A DNA stretch of 64,000 bases from Phytopythium helicoides (GCA_024867545.1 JANFNE010000028.1:682001-746000); one strand, 5' to 3'. Numbered from the stretch's first letter, positions 20,373 through 30,944 are shown. The notes: generated by a model from the letters alone, not told the origin. Numbers and translations: made by a program.

Positions 20373-21059
20373 ATGGCCTGCGCGGGGCTGCTGCTGCTCG
20401 AGAACGGCTCGCCCGTGCGCGTCGAGGTGGCGGCGGGCGCGCTCGTCTGCCGCCGCGTGCGCGCCGCGAACGAGCGCCTGCCGGCCGACAAGGACGCGCT
20501 GCCCGTGCTGGCGCCGCGGCCCATGGACAAGCTGCGCGCGGCCTCGCCCTCGGCGCAGAGCGCCAAAGTGATGGCGCTGGACGGGGACGACCCGGTGCGC
20601 GCAAGAGAGGGCCCAGAGGACGACGAGCTGGACGTGGTGCGCGTGCTGCAGCTGAGCGGACTCGCGGTCGAGGTGCTGGAGCGCGAGGACGAGCTCGACG
20701 TGCCGTCCGTACCCGGGTCCTTCCAGGTTGCGACCTACAAGGTGATGCGCGACGCCAGCGGCGCCTGCAGCAGCACGCCCAGGGACTCCATCATCCTCAC
20801 GGCCAGGGATGAGCGCTGCACCAAGCTGTGGATCAAGCACATCAAGCACTGGAACCGCTTCGGCTGGCGCGAGGTCGAGGAGATCGCCGCGGGGCCAGAC
20901 GACCTCGAGGTGCTAGAAGCTATGGCGCACGAGTTCAAGCAGAGCGGCGCGCGGCGCAGCCTGCAGCTGCAGCAGCGACGCTCGTCCATCAGCAAGCAAA
21001 GCAAGCACAAGCGGCGCTTCTACCGCGCGGCGGGGCCGATCCCGCTCGCGCCGCCGTGA
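20373..21059 (+). CDS. Conserved-looking unknown, possible PH-like fold
   Basis: Single-exon gene, 228 aa, starting at MACAGLLLLENG. The central part reads like a degenerate pleckstrin-homology domain: strands around VLQLSGLAVEVLERE and GSFQVATYKVM, then SIILTARDERCTKLWIKHIKHWNRFGW, which has the tryptophan-bearing C-terminal helix expected of a PH fold. The last ~50 residues are basic and Gln/Ser-rich (RRSLQLQQRRSSISKQSKHKRR). No signal peptide or membrane segment is seen. PH-like is my reading of the pattern, not a firm match. It shares an upstream region with the Tousled-like kinase and faces the K+ channel gene tail to tail. Confidence 0.6.
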   Translation: MACAGLLLLENGSPVRVEVAAGALVCRRVRAANERLPADKDALPVLAPRPMDKLRAASPSAQSAKVMALDGDDPVRAREGPEDDELDVVRVLQLSGLAVEVLEREDELDVPSVPGSFQVATYKVMRDASGACSSTPRDSIILTARDERCTKLWIKHIKHWNRFGWREVEEIAAGPDDLEVLEAMAHEFKQSGARRSLQLQQRRSSISKQSKHKRRFYRAAGPIPLAPP

Positions 21060-21178
21060 GCTGGCCATGCCAGCAGTAACTTATGATATTTTGTGGCCCG
21101 CAGTTTTGGTCAAATGCACGTTGGAGACGCACGACGTCTATTCCCTTGTTGATCGACGGCTTCCGCGCTCGCCTTTCG

Positions 21179-22697
21179 TCACACCTTGGCGTCTTCGTCG
21201 TCCGCGAGCAGACGGACATTCGACTTGCTAGTCGACGTCGTGGATGGCAAGTCGCCGTGGATCGGCGTGCGGAGCCTCGCCAATCGCAACCTGCGGTCGC
21301 GCTGCGCCTTGAGCGACTTGACGCGCGGCTGGCGAAGCGCCGTGCCGCACACGCGGCAAAAGTTGGCGTCCTCCTGGTGCAGCCTCCGGTAGCAACGCGG
21401 GCACTCAATGACCTCAGTGAGCACATCCTGGGTACCCGACTGGTTGAGCACCAGCGGGCACGCAATGATGCCGTAACCAGCAAACATGACGACGGTGGCG
21501 AGCATGCGGCCGAGAATCGTCTGGGGCGCAATGTCACCGTAGCCGACCGTGGTGATCGTCACGACCGTCCAGTAGAGGCTGATGGGGATGTTGGAGAAAC
21601 CATACTGGTCGCCCTCGATGAGGTACATGGCGCAGCCGATGACCAGGATGAGCGTAAAGAGCCCCACGAGGAAGACGAGAATGCGTCGCTTGTTGGCGTG
21701 GATATTGTCACTCAGCGCTGCACTCGCATCGACAAAGCGCGCCAGCCTCAGCACGCGGAACACGCGCATGACGCGGAAGATCCGCAGCACCGCGAGGTGC
21801 AGCAGCGGACGCGCCGACGGGATCATGAAGCCTGGCAGTGTCGGGAACAGAATTAGCAACTGTCTGGTTGAGGATCAGCAGCAGCAGCACGGACCGAGGT
21901 AGGACGGCACGAGCGCACACATGTCGATAAAGCCCAGCAGGCTGAGCACGAACTCGCTTGGGTTGCGCAGGCAGGCGACGCGCAAGCCGTACTCGATCGA
22001 GAAGACGACCGTGAAGAAAATCTCGAGCGCCAGCAGGTAGTCGCCAATGTCGTCCCTGTTTCCACCGCGTGAGTCTCAACCTGGCCACCTTCCAGTGACG
22101 CTAGAGCGCTTAAACGCACCGAATGTCGTTGACGCTGTCGAGCACAGCTGCCAGAGCTCACACGTCAGCCCACCGATCCACCCACCGCCGACAGCGCGCG
22201 CACGCACCGATGATGACGCTGAGCGAGACCATGACGAGCAGCACGAGCGCGACGCGCTGGCCGGCGGGCGTGCTGCTCTGGAAGAGCACCTGGTATACAT
22301 ACTCCCAGCTGGGCTTGGCGCCGCCCTTCATCTCGCGGTCCACGACGATGCCATTCACGCGGAAGCGCAGGTCGTCCACGTCGATATCCCCTTCCTCGTC
22401 CTCGTCCTCCCCGTCGACTGTCCTCGGCGTGTCGCCCGCCTCCGCGTCGAAGCTGCGACTGTCGTCGTACGCCGACACGGCAGGCGACAGGTCCACGACC
22501 GCGCTGAGCCCGCCGCCGCCGCCCATGGCGCTGGCGCTGGCGCTGCTGGCCCCTCGGCCGCGCCGCGGGCTCAGCGAGCTGGCGGTGGCCGGCGCCGCGA
22601 AGCCCGAGCCAGCGCCGACACCCGAGGCGCTCGACACGCTCACGCGGTCGTACTGCTCCTTGCTGTGCTCGTCCTTGAGGGGCGGTGGCAGCTTCAT
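21179..22697 (-). CDS. Voltage-gated K+ channel with zinc ribbon
   Basis: Four exons (22697-22208, 22147-22120, 22055-21895, 21831-21179) join in phase to 443 aa; introns are 60, 64 and 63 nt. Six membrane segments are visible. S4 is RIFRVMRVFRVLRLARF with six arginines, the pore helix is followed by the potassium filter TTVGYGD (TVGYG at 321-325), and S6 is ATVVMFAGYGIIACPLVL. The cytosolic N-terminus (~150 residues) is Ser/Gly-rich and acidic. After S6 comes a rubredoxin-like zinc ribbon, CPRC...CRVC (C370, C373, C385, C388), then a basic tail. The start is ATG 22697, because a likely intron end (ctaac plus pyrimidine tract plus CAG) sits just upstream; an in-frame ATG at 22799 is the alternative. 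It likely conducts K+ outward on depolarisation. The zinc-ribbon role is unknown. Confidence 0.87.
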
Positions 22698-22902
22698 GGC
22701 GACTGCCACCGAGGCTGCTGGAGTCAGATGGGGGAGGTTAGTCAAGTCGCGACGCCGTCCCCAAGATGGCGAGGATCCGTGAGGGACCGGAGCGTTCATT
22801 CGTCAAAAACGATGCTTCAACGTGCTTCGATTGGACGAAAAACGCAGGTTAAAGAACCATACTGACCTCGGATTCATTTACTTCAATACGTATATCTCCA
22901 CA

Positions 22903-24798
22903 TCACCGCCGCGGTCCGACATTGATGTAGCGCGAGGCGAAGTCTACTCGTCGCGCGCGCGCCTTGGCGGCGTCCGAGCGCTCGCTGCTGCTGCTGTTGG
23001 CGGGCTTGGTAGCAGCGGATGAGGCCACGCAAGTCGCTGGTCGCTTGGAGACCGGCGCGTCCCTCGTCGCAGCGCTCGGCAGCGCCCATGGAGGCGACCC
23101 GCCGAGCGAAGAGAGCGCGTCCAGCTTGCGCTTGGCCCTCGGCGCGGCGGTGGCAGTCGCTGGCTTGGGCTTGGATGATGGAGCGGCGGCCGGCTGGTTG
23201 TTTTCCTTGCCAGAGATGTCGGCGAGCTTGGGCGACTTGCCGGGCGTGTTGGCGTTGCTGCTAACGCCGAGGCCGCGAGGAGACGGTCGCGTGGCGGATC
23301 CAGGAGTGGATGAGCGTGCGCCGGGACTGGTAGACGACCGCCGCATGGCCCGCACACGTTCCATGAGCTGCTTGGTCTTGTCCACCTGCGCGCGCAGGAA
23401 CTCATTCTCCAGTACCAGTTTGGTGTGCGCCGTTAGCTTGTCCTCGTTGCGCGCCATTTCCGCCTGCGCGATGCGGAGCGCCGCCTCGGCCTCCTCCTGA
23501 CGCGCAAGTCGCTCGCGGAACTTGTTCACCAGCGCGTCGTCGTCAACATTGGCTCCAACTGAGCTCGCTCCATCGTCAAGGAGCCGTCGGATGGACGAAC
23601 GCCACGCTTGCAGTTTCGACAGCTCGTCAGTGGATCGACGACTGCTCCGCTCCAAGCGCTCCAGCTGGAGCTTCATCTCGCGCTCGCGCTTCTCCCACTC
23701 GCGCTTCTTGGTCTGCAGTAGCTCGCGAGCGATGGCCTCTTCGCGACCACTTTGCTGCTCTGCCGCGTCGCGCGCAATACGCGTCAGGTCCTCCACGTCG
23801 CGCTGGAGTTGCTCGATTGTGTGCTGCTTGGTTAGCAACGAGCTCTCTCGTTCCTCAAGTGCTGCTTTGAGCCGTGCAACCTCGCGCTTGTGGGCTTCGC
23901 TCACGGATTCCTTCGCCTCCACTGAGCGCCTGACCCGCTCCGTTTCGAGCTCGCTCGCCTCCACGGCACGCTTCAAGTTCTCGATTCGGCGCTCGCTCTC
24001 CTCCTTGTCCGCCTTCAGCGCCTCCTTCTCGCGCAAGACCGTCCTGGTTTCGTCCTGTGCGGCCTCGACGTCGCGCGCGTGCTGGCGCACCAGCTTCTCA
24101 GCCGCCGCCAGGCGCTCGACCATCGGCGCGTGCTGCTCCTGCAGCTTTAGCAGCTCGACCTCTGCCTCTCGCATGGCCCTCTTGGCGGCCTCGCTCTCTA
24201 CGCGCAGGCGCTCGTTGGTGCGCCGCGCCTCGTCCGCCGCGCTCCTGGCCGCCTCAGCCTCTCGCTCCGCCTCGGCCGCCCTCCTCCGGAGCCGGTCGCC
24301 CTCGATCTGCATCCTGGCGCCCTGCTGCTGCAGCTCTGCCACCTCGCGCGAGGCCTCCTCCAGCGCGGCCTCCGTGTCGCTAGCGCGCTGCTCCAGCGCC
24401 TCGCCGGCCTCGCGCAGCCGCCGCGCGTCCTCCTCGCTCTCCGCCAGCGCGCGCCGCAGCTCCGCCGCCTCGGCCTGCAGCCGCTCCGCCTCGCCGCGCA
24501 GCCGCCGCGCGTCCTCCGCGCTCGCGCGCCAGGCCTCGTCCAGCCGCACCAGACTGCGCGTCGCCTGGTCGTGCGCCGCCTGCAGCGCGCGCCGCTCCAG
24601 CTCCCGCGCGGCCGCCAGGCGCTCGGCCTCGGCCACCTGCGCGCGCAGCGTCGCGCCCTCGGCCTCCAGCTCCGCCGCCGTCGTCGACCCGCCCACACGC
24701 GCGCGCAGCCGCTCGCGCAGGTGCGCCACCTCCATCTTGAGGTTGAGCGTCTCGCGCTCCAGCCGCGCCGCGTCCGCCTCGGCCGCCTGGACCCGCAT
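22903..24798 (-). CDS. Long coiled-coil protein, unknown
   Basis: Single-exon gene, 631 aa, with an ATG at 24798. Residues 1 to about 510 are an almost unbroken coiled coil rich in Ala, Glu and Arg (LERETLNLKMEVAHLRERL, EVAELQQQGARMQIEGDRL). The last ~115 residues are Ser/Pro/Lys-rich and disordered (ARSSTPGSATRPSPRGLG), including a DISGKENN segment that contains the KEN triplet used as an APC/C degradation signal. The end is basic (ARARRVDFASRYINVGPRR). The architecture suits a mitotic or cytoskeletal structural protein, but no family is recognised and KEN may be chance. The high-GC first third produces long spurious antisense frames. Confidence 0.75.
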   Translation of the reverse strand: MRVQAAEADAARLERETLNLKMEVAHLRERLRARVGGSTTAAELEAEGATLRAQVAEAERLAAARELERRALQAAHDQATRSLVRLDEAWRASAEDARRLRGEAERLQAEAAELRRALAESEEDARRLREAGEALEQRASDTEAALEEASREVAELQQQGARMQIEGDRLRRRAAEAEREAEAARSAADEARRTNERLRVESEAAKRAMREAEVELLKLQEQHAPMVERLAAAEKLVRQHARDVEAAQDETRTVLREKEALKADKEESERRIENLKRAVEASELETERVRRSVEAKESVSEAHKREVARLKAALEERESSLLTKQHTIEQLQRDVEDLTRIARDAAEQQSGREEAIARELLQTKKREWEKREREMKLQLERLERSSRRSTDELSKLQAWRSSIRRLLDDGASSVGANVDDDALVNKFRERLARQEEAEAALRIAQAEMARNEDKLTAHTKLVLENEFLRAQVDKTKQLMERVRAMRRSSTSPGARSSTPGSATRPSPRGLGVSSNANTPGKSPKLADISGKENNQPAAAPSSKPKPATATAAPRAKRKLDALSSLGGSPPWALPSAATRDAPVSKRPATCVASSAATKPANSSSSERSDAAKARARRVDFASRYINVGPRR

Positions 24799-24930
24799 AG
24801 CCGCCGCGTGGTTGGAAATGGCGGGACCCTCGCGCGTTTGAAAATGCGGTCACTAAAGCGGTGGAGGGACGGATGGAGCAAGTTGAAGTGGAAGTAGTCT
24901 ATGATTTCTCTCACAACAACCAATGTGCCC

Positions 24931-27900
24931 TCACGGAGCCCTCATTGCAACGCCCAGTCGACCAGAGGAGCTCAGCAGCTTATCAGCAAGCGCTGAGCCA
25001 ACACCCAGCAACGCATAGCTCTTTCGCTTCCAGTCGTGCACGTCCCTCGCGGTGGCGTCGTCGCCATCGATTCGCACGAAGGCTGCAGCCATCAGTTTGT
25101 CCAAGCGGCGATGGAGACCGTAGGCTTGCAGCGCGAGCTCGGTGAAGTCCACGAGGGAATCTAAATGTCTACGTATACCTTCTAAGCTTGATTGAGCGTC
25201 GGCTGCGAAGCGTACAAGTCGACGCGCTGCCGCTTGATCCCCATCGAAACGCGTTTGCAAGTCTTCAATTCGGATCCAAAGCATGTCGTGCAGTTGATAG
25301 ATTGCATTTCGCGGCATCGACGTATCCGTCTTGCTTCGTGAGTGTACCATGAAACTCTTGGCAGAAGACACTAGAGCTGACAATTCCGGCTCGGGTTCAC
25401 GTGCTGACTGCTGGGGTGGATGAACGATTGCCAACTCGGCCAGCTCATCTACGACCACGCACATCTGGATTCGCTCACTGGGCTCGAATTTGCACATTTT
25501 CTCAACCAGTTCCCACTGAGCGTCAGTACATCCATCGGGACGTGAAGGCAACTGTTTGCGTCGCACGTAGTATTTCACCGTTTCTTTGTCTAGTAGCTCC
25601 CATGGAACGCACGGTGGTAGGTTGTCACGCTCGTCTGGACCGATACGTGTTACCGCTACAACGCGAAGCGCCTCGACAATGCACATTCCGAAAGAAAACA
25701 CATCAGATTCTTGCGTAGGCATAGCAGTGTCTCCTAACATCAGCTCTGGCGCAACCCAATGCCATGCGCCGGTGATGTTTTCCCCAGCATTGTCTTTTTC
25801 ACCATTGATACTCTCAGCCAAGCTCAAGCCAAAGTCCGTCACCTTCGCCTTCTTGTCGCTTCCCACCACGATATTATTGCACTTCAAGTCACAGTGCACA
25901 ATACCACTCTTATGGAGATACAATAATCCAAGCGCAGCTTCATGCAGCTTCTTCCATATCTCCTCGGGGTGTTTCAAGAGATACTTGTCGAACGACCCAT
26001 TTGGTGCATACTCGCATACGAAGAACGGCTCTCGCCCGACGTGGCAGGCACCAAACAAACGCACGACGTGCGGGTGGCTGAGATTGAACCAGATGTCGAC
26101 TTCGTGCTCAAACATCTTCCGCTCTTCAGCGCGCGTGGTTTGAACGACCTGGGATGCGTCGCTTGTGGACCGAGTGACGGACTGAAAATCCGACCAAACA
26201 CTCGATGATGGTTTTTCAGCGTCTTCAGTTGACTCGAGTCGTTTGACCACAACTTCAGAGTCTAGCCATTTCGCGAGATACACACTACCAAAGCCACCGC
26301 CACCAATTTGTTCGAGTCCATCATGGGCCAATTCGTACCAAGGCACAAACCAAACTGGGACTTCAGTCGAAATGACCTCATTCGCATCGACTTTGCTCTT
26401 GATGTCTCTGTACGCCTTTTGCATCACTGCGAGCTGACCGCTTGAATAGTTGATGCCATGTTGACTAATCTCGGAATGGAGATACGACAAGAACGCCAGG
26501 CGCTCCTCGGTAGTTTCCAGTTCCTGCAGAATCATCCATGTCTTGGAGATCTCCGAAATGAACAATTGGACCTCTTGGGTGGGGATCTCGGTGCCGCCAG
26601 AGCTTGTTTGTTGGTCTTGGCGAAGTCCAAGTTGTCTCTGAAGCGTGCGGAGCTGATGGCGGAGCTGGTAAACACTGGTTGTTGTGGCTCGAGTTGATGA
26701 TAACCGGAGTACAAGTATTGGCAACTGGCTAGAGTTCTCGACCATGCTGACGGTATTACGAAGCAAACTGTTCATTTGTTTGACCAGGCTGGGCGATCGG
26801 GGTATAACTTGGAACGCATCGTAGAGATCCCCTAGATCCTTGAAAAAAGATGAGTAGTCTTCTGGCAAAGAGCCATCGCTCTTTGTGTCTTGTAATTTTG
26901 TCCACAAATTCGTCAACTCATTGCATTTGTAGTCTGTGACGTCGACTAGCTGTTCTTGTTCTGGGCGTATGCTCTTCTGACTAGCTTCTTCTTGATGAGC
27001 CAACTCATGTAACATACGAACGCAAGCTGCTACAGTCTCTCGGCGGGCTGGGTCTTTACAGCAAAAACTCTTCACCAAAGCACTACATTCCTTTGATATC
27101 ATCGTTGGCGCGCTGAAATTAACATTTTTTTCTGGCTCCCAGTCGTCTTTGCGCCATCGAACCCATTCGTCTTCGTCCTTGTGCCATGGGACCTTACCCG
27201 ATAACACCTCAACAATACACAGACCGAGCGCGTACACATCGGATTCACGTGAAGGCTTGCCGCCTTTCAACAGCTCCGGTGACTGGCAACGCAATGATCC
27301 TACAAACCCTCGAGATGAAGTTGTCGTCTCGTGATCCCGATGTTTTGATGCACTAAAACCGAAATTTGCGAGCTTGGCTTGGCCATCGCATCCAATAAGT
27401 ATATTTGAGCCTCGCAAATCTCCATGGATGATTCCACGCTCATGCAAATATGCCAGACCGAGTGCTGCTTGGTGGAGATACTTCCAAGGTCGACGAGTTT
27501 CCGCCGGACAAGATTCGAGATAATCGATTACTGACCCGTTACCCGCGAGCTCACACACAAACAAATTATGGCCAGCATCACACGCTCCGTACAGCTTGAT
27601 CACGTGTGGGTGTCGTAGTTGATGCCACAATTTTACCTCGTCTATAAAGGCTGTGTTGGCGGCGTCAGGTATGAATAACTTGATAGCTACATCAGCGTCC
27701 AGCCACGTAGCAGCAAAGTCACCACCAATTTTTTCAGCCTCAGCGACCCGTTTCACACTGAGATCAAGCGGGGATACCAGCAATTCGGGAAATGTAGAAG
27801 CAATTCCGCTTGTTGTTGTTGACTTTGAAGCGAACGTCGACTCGATTGATCTTGATGCGTAGTGGGCCAGCATGCCATGGATATTAAGATGTCCGTGTCT

Positions 27901-29529
27901 TGCTGCAAGTGCAATAGCCATATCTCCGTCTGCGTTTGTCATTCTGATATCTGCACCATTCTCGATAAGATATCTCACAGTTGCTAAATGACCACTTTCT
28001 GCAGCCTCCATCAAAGCTGTTCGTCCACTGCTATCAGCAGCATTCACTTCAGCGCCGCATGCAAGCAGAAATTTCACATTGTCCAATTCGCCGACATTTG
28101 CAGCAATCATCAACGCTGTTGTTCCATCCTTCGAAACAGCATTAACGTCGGCGCCGCACTTGACCAGGTATTGCAAGGTGTCGAGATGATTGCTGACTGC
28201 AACCACCATCAAAGCTGTTCGTCCGTCGTTAGTGTCTGTATTCTTTCCGGCGGCATTCACATCAGCACCACGGCCAATCAAGTACTTCACGGTGTCCATG
28301 CGTCCAAACTTTGCAGCCCAAGTCAAAGCTGTCCATCCTTTGCTGTCACTGGCGTTTATATCGGCACCGAGTTCAACCAGATACTTCACAGCATCCAGTT
28401 GATTGGAGATTGCAGCTGCCATCAATGCTGTCCGTCCATCGTCCGCAGAGGCATTCATTTGAGCATTGCAACCAATCAGGTATTTCGCGATGTCTAAATG
28501 ACCATTGGCTGTAGCTCCCATCAAGGCTGTCGCTCCGTCATTCGCTACAGCATTCACTTTTGCGCCGTGTTCGACTGCGAGCTTCACAATGTCTAAGCGT
28601 CCATCTGTTGCGGCCCCAAGCAAAACAGGCCGGCCTGCAATTGCCCCGACATTTACATCCGCCCCACGAGCAATCAGGACCTTCATGATATCCTCATCTC
28701 CACAAGTAGCAGCAAGAGTCAATGCTGTTCGTCCGTCGTTATCCGTGGCATTCACATCAGTGCCGAGGTCGATCAGGAATTTTACGACGTCCAAGTAGCC
28801 AGACATTGCAGCCCACATCATTGCTGTCCGATGGTCGCTGTCTACAGCATTTGCATCAGCACCGCAGTCGATCAAATACTGTGCGACGTCCAAATGCCCA
28901 GCTCGCATCAAAACAGTTCGTCCGTCGTTGTCAGCACCGTTGAGATCCGCGCCGCATGCTACCAGGCACTTCATGACGCCGAGATGACCATTTCTTGCTG
29001 CTTCCATCAAAGCCGTTTGCCCATCGCTCTCAGCATTTACATCAGCGCCGAGTTCGACCAGGTACTGTACCATTTGTGTATGCCCGTGCCCAGCAGCCCG
29101 CATCATTGCAGTCCGCGCGTTGTAGTCGGCAGTGTTCACATGGGCGCCATGATCAACCAGGCACCTTGCAACGAGCAAATAACCGCGGCTTGCAGCACAC
29201 TTCAGAGCTGTTCGCCCATCTTCGTCGGCCGCATCTACGGCAGCCCCGCTGTCAACCAGGTGCTTCACGACGTCCAACCGATTCTTCCTCGCGGCCATTA
29301 TCAAAGCTGACCGACCGTCGTCGTCGACAGCATTCACATCCGCGCCGCTGACAATCAGAAGCTTCACAACATCGACGTGGCCGCGAGCTGCAGCTCGAAG
29401 CAAACCAGTTCGTCCATTGCCATCGGCGCCATCCACGTCAGCTCCGTTGTTAATGAGAAGCTCCACAGCTTCCGCGTCTCCATTTCGCGCCGCCTCCACC
29501 AACTCCGAGGCCTTCTCCCTCGCTGACAT
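24931..29529 (-). CDS. Ankyrin protein with pseudokinase and kinase domains
   Basis: Intronless gene, 1532 aa. Residues ~5-565 hold 17 ankyrin repeats (GADVNA, DDGRTALM, GHLDVVKYL pattern); repeat 7 is three residues short and repeat 13 carries an insertion. Kinase domain 1 (~600-870) keeps the ATP lysine (VAIK, ~K617) but has a broken glycine loop (IGGDFAAT), HGD for HRD (702-704) and NFG for DFG (722-724), so it is probably a pseudokinase. A helical linker follows. Kinase domain 2 (~1070-1390) has an intact GGGGFGSV loop, VVVK (~K1096), HCDLKCNN (H1212) and DFG (1232-1234), typical of active tyrosine-kinase-like (TKL) enzymes. The order pseudokinase then kinase recalls JAKs. No membrane segment or signal peptide. 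Likely a cytosolic signalling kinase regulated by domain 1; substrate unknown. Confidence 0.88.
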   Translation of the reverse strand: MSAREKASELVEAARNGDAEAVELLINNGADVDGADGNGRTGLLRAAARGHVDVVKLLIVSGADVNAVDDDGRSALIMAARKNRLDVVKHLVDSGAAVDAADEDGRTALKCAASRGYLLVARCLVDHGAHVNTADYNARTAMMRAAGHGHTQMVQYLVELGADVNAESDGQTALMEAARNGHLGVMKCLVACGADLNGADNDGRTVLMRAGHLDVAQYLIDCGADANAVDSDHRTAMMWAAMSGYLDVVKFLIDLGTDVNATDNDGRTALTLAATCGDEDIMKVLIARGADVNVGAIAGRPVLLGAATDGRLDIVKLAVEHGAKVNAVANDGATALMGATANGHLDIAKYLIGCNAQMNASADDGRTALMAAAISNQLDAVKYLVELGADINASDSKGWTALTWAAKFGRMDTVKYLIGRGADVNAAGKNTDTNDGRTALMVVAVSNHLDTLQYLVKCGADVNAVSKDGTTALMIAANVGELDNVKFLLACGAEVNAADSSGRTALMEAAESGHLATVRYLIENGADIRMTNADGDMAIALAARHGHLNIHGMLAHYASRSIESTFASKSTTTSGIASTFPELLVSPLDLSVKRVAEAEKIGGDFAATWLDADVAIKLFIPDAANTAFIDEVKLWHQLRHPHVIKLYGACDAGHNLFVCELAGNGSVIDYLESCPAETRRPWKYLHQAALGLAYLHERGIIHGDLRGSNILIGCDGQAKLANFGFSASKHRDHETTTSSRGFVGSLRCQSPELLKGGKPSRESDVYALGLCIVEVLSGKVPWHKDEDEWVRWRKDDWEPEKNVNFSAPTMISKECSALVKSFCCKDPARRETVAACVRMLHELAHQEEASQKSIRPEQEQLVDVTDYKCNELTNLWTKLQDTKSDGSLPEDYSSFFKDLGDLYDAFQVIPRSPSLVKQMNSLLRNTVSMVENSSQLPILVLRLSSTRATTTSVYQLRHQLRTLQRQLGLRQDQQTSSGGTEIPTQEVQLFISEISKTWMILQELETTEERLAFLSYLHSEISQHGINYSSGQLAVMQKAYRDIKSKVDANEVISTEVPVWFVPWYELAHDGLEQIGGGGFGSVYLAKWLDSEVVVKRLESTEDAEKPSSSVWSDFQSVTRSTSDASQVVQTTRAEERKMFEHEVDIWFNLSHPHVVRLFGACHVGREPFFVCEYAPNGSFDKYLLKHPEEIWKKLHEAALGLLYLHKSGIVHCDLKCNNIVVGSDKKAKVTDFGLSLAESINGEKDNAGENITGAWHWVAPELMLGDTAMPTQESDVFSFGMCIVEALRVVAVTRIGPDERDNLPPCVPWELLDKETVKYYVRRKQLPSRPDGCTDAQWELVEKMCKFEPSERIQMCVVVDELAELAIVHPPQQSAREPEPELSALVSSAKSFMVHSRSKTDTSMPRNAIYQLHDMLWIRIEDLQTRFDGDQAAARRLVRFAADAQSSLEGIRRHLDSLVDFTELALQAYGLHRRLDKLMAAAFVRIDGDDATARDVHDWKRKSYALLGVGSALADKLLSSSGRLGVAMRAP

Positions 29530-29797
29530 CGCAGAGCCAATGCTGGGTCAGTCCGTCGGCTTTTCCAGGTGCGTGAGGAATTATGTGTGACCAACGCAAT
29601 AGAAAGATAAATTTTATCATACATCAGCCCGCAATAGGTTTAGATGAGGTCATTGGTTGATAACTGTACAGATCCCAAATGAAAAACGCATACATTGCAA
29701 AACTCCATGAGACGGTCATGAGTCACAGCCGTCTAGCATTCAATCGGGCACGAGAGACCAAAATGGGCAGGTGCTCGTTGCCAAGGAAGACCTCGAG

Positions 29798-30944
29798 CTA
29801 CTCGACTGGCAGCCCCCGCGCTCGCTTTTGCTGCAGCTTTTCCCAGTTGAGCGCGCAAAAGTGCCGAAAGCGCTCGAACTTGGGCGGCTCGGCGATCTCA
29901 AAGCGCCGCCGGTTCCCCTCGTTCTCGCCGTCGCTGGCATCCCAGCCGTCGTTGAAGGCAATGCCGACGGCGAACAGGAAGAGCCCAAGACCCTTTACGA
30001 CCGGCGGGATCTCCTCGCCGTGGTGCAGGTCGTCGCCCACGATGGGCAGCCCCAACCGCGCCGTGTGAACGCGCAGCTGGTGCTTGCGGCCCGTGAGCGG
30101 CCACAGGTCGACCGTCGAGATCCACTCGTACCTCGCGCTGCCCACGTGTGCGTGAGTAGCCCACCGCATCCAGAGTCCACGCCGCTGCGTCCTACCTCCT
30201 GGTCACCTCGACGACTCGCACGGCCGTGACGCACGCCCTCCCGTCGATGTCTCCGCGCACGAGCATCACCGGCGGCCCGTCAGCCCTGCTTGCCTCCTCC
30301 AGCAGCTCGATCGGGAGCTCCGCCTTTTCCGCCTCTAGCACTCGAACCTCCTCGCGCGCCTCCAGACGCCTCGCCGAGCCCGCAAGGATCGCGCGGTACC
30401 GCTTGGCCACGCTGTGGCGCTCCAGCTGCCTGCAGAGCGCGGCCTCGGCGCCGCGGGCCTTGGCCACCAGTAGCAGCCCTCCCACGCGCGCGTCCAGCCG
30501 GTGCACGGCCTGCGGGCGCTGCAGGGCGTCGCTACGGCCGCTGGCTGTCAGCAGCGACGGCAGAGCGCGCTCCACCGAGCGCGGACCGCGGCCCTTGACG
30601 TGCACACCTGCGGGCTTGAGCACCACGGCCACCGCGGCGTCCTCGAAGACCGCGCGCAGCCCCAGTCGAGCGCACTGCTGGGCCCACCTCGCGTCCTCGC
30701 CGCTCGGCACCGCCAGCTGGGGAGCGTAGCGCAACGTGTCGCCCACGCGCGCCGCCACGGTCTCCGGTACCTCCGACGACCCGTTGAGCAGCAGCTCGCC
30801 GCGCCGCCGCGCGCGCCGCGCCTTGGATACGGTGCCCAACTGTAGCAACAGGCGCGCCGCCACGCGCACCCAGCGGGCGTCGCCGGCCGCCAGCGCCTCC
30901 GCCGTCACCACGCACTCGCCACCGCCAATGCCTTGGTGATCCAT
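29798..30944 (-). CDS. RluA-family pseudouridine synthase
   Basis: Two exons (30944-30196 and 30137-29798, 58-nt intron) join in phase to 362 aa. An S4-like RNA-binding segment (LLLQLGTVSKARRARRRGELLLNG) is followed by the catalytic domain. VVLKPAGVHVKG, the HRLD motif with catalytic aspartate (HRLDARVGG, about 145) and GRKHQLRVH (after the intron) are RluA signatures. HRLDARVGG replaces the usual HRLDxxTSG, the Thr-Ser being lost. It isomerises uridine to pseudouridine in rRNA or tRNA; target and compartment cannot be told, and no clear mitochondrial presequence is seen. The start is ATG 30944 (MDHQGIGGG), with an alternative in-frame ATG at 31160. The C-terminal ~60 residues (GENEGNRRRFEIAEPPKFERF) extend past the core. 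Confidence 0.85.

Noticed and set aside
19043..20812. 589-aa plus-strand open frame
   Set aside because: It is antisense to the Tousled-like kinase's first exon and then runs in the wrong frame through the PH-like gene; the product is Arg/Ala/Gly-rich without structure.
23522..24841. 439-aa plus-strand open frame
   Set aside because: Serine/arginine-rich antisense shadow of the coiled-coil gene, caused by its GC-rich Glu/Ala codons.
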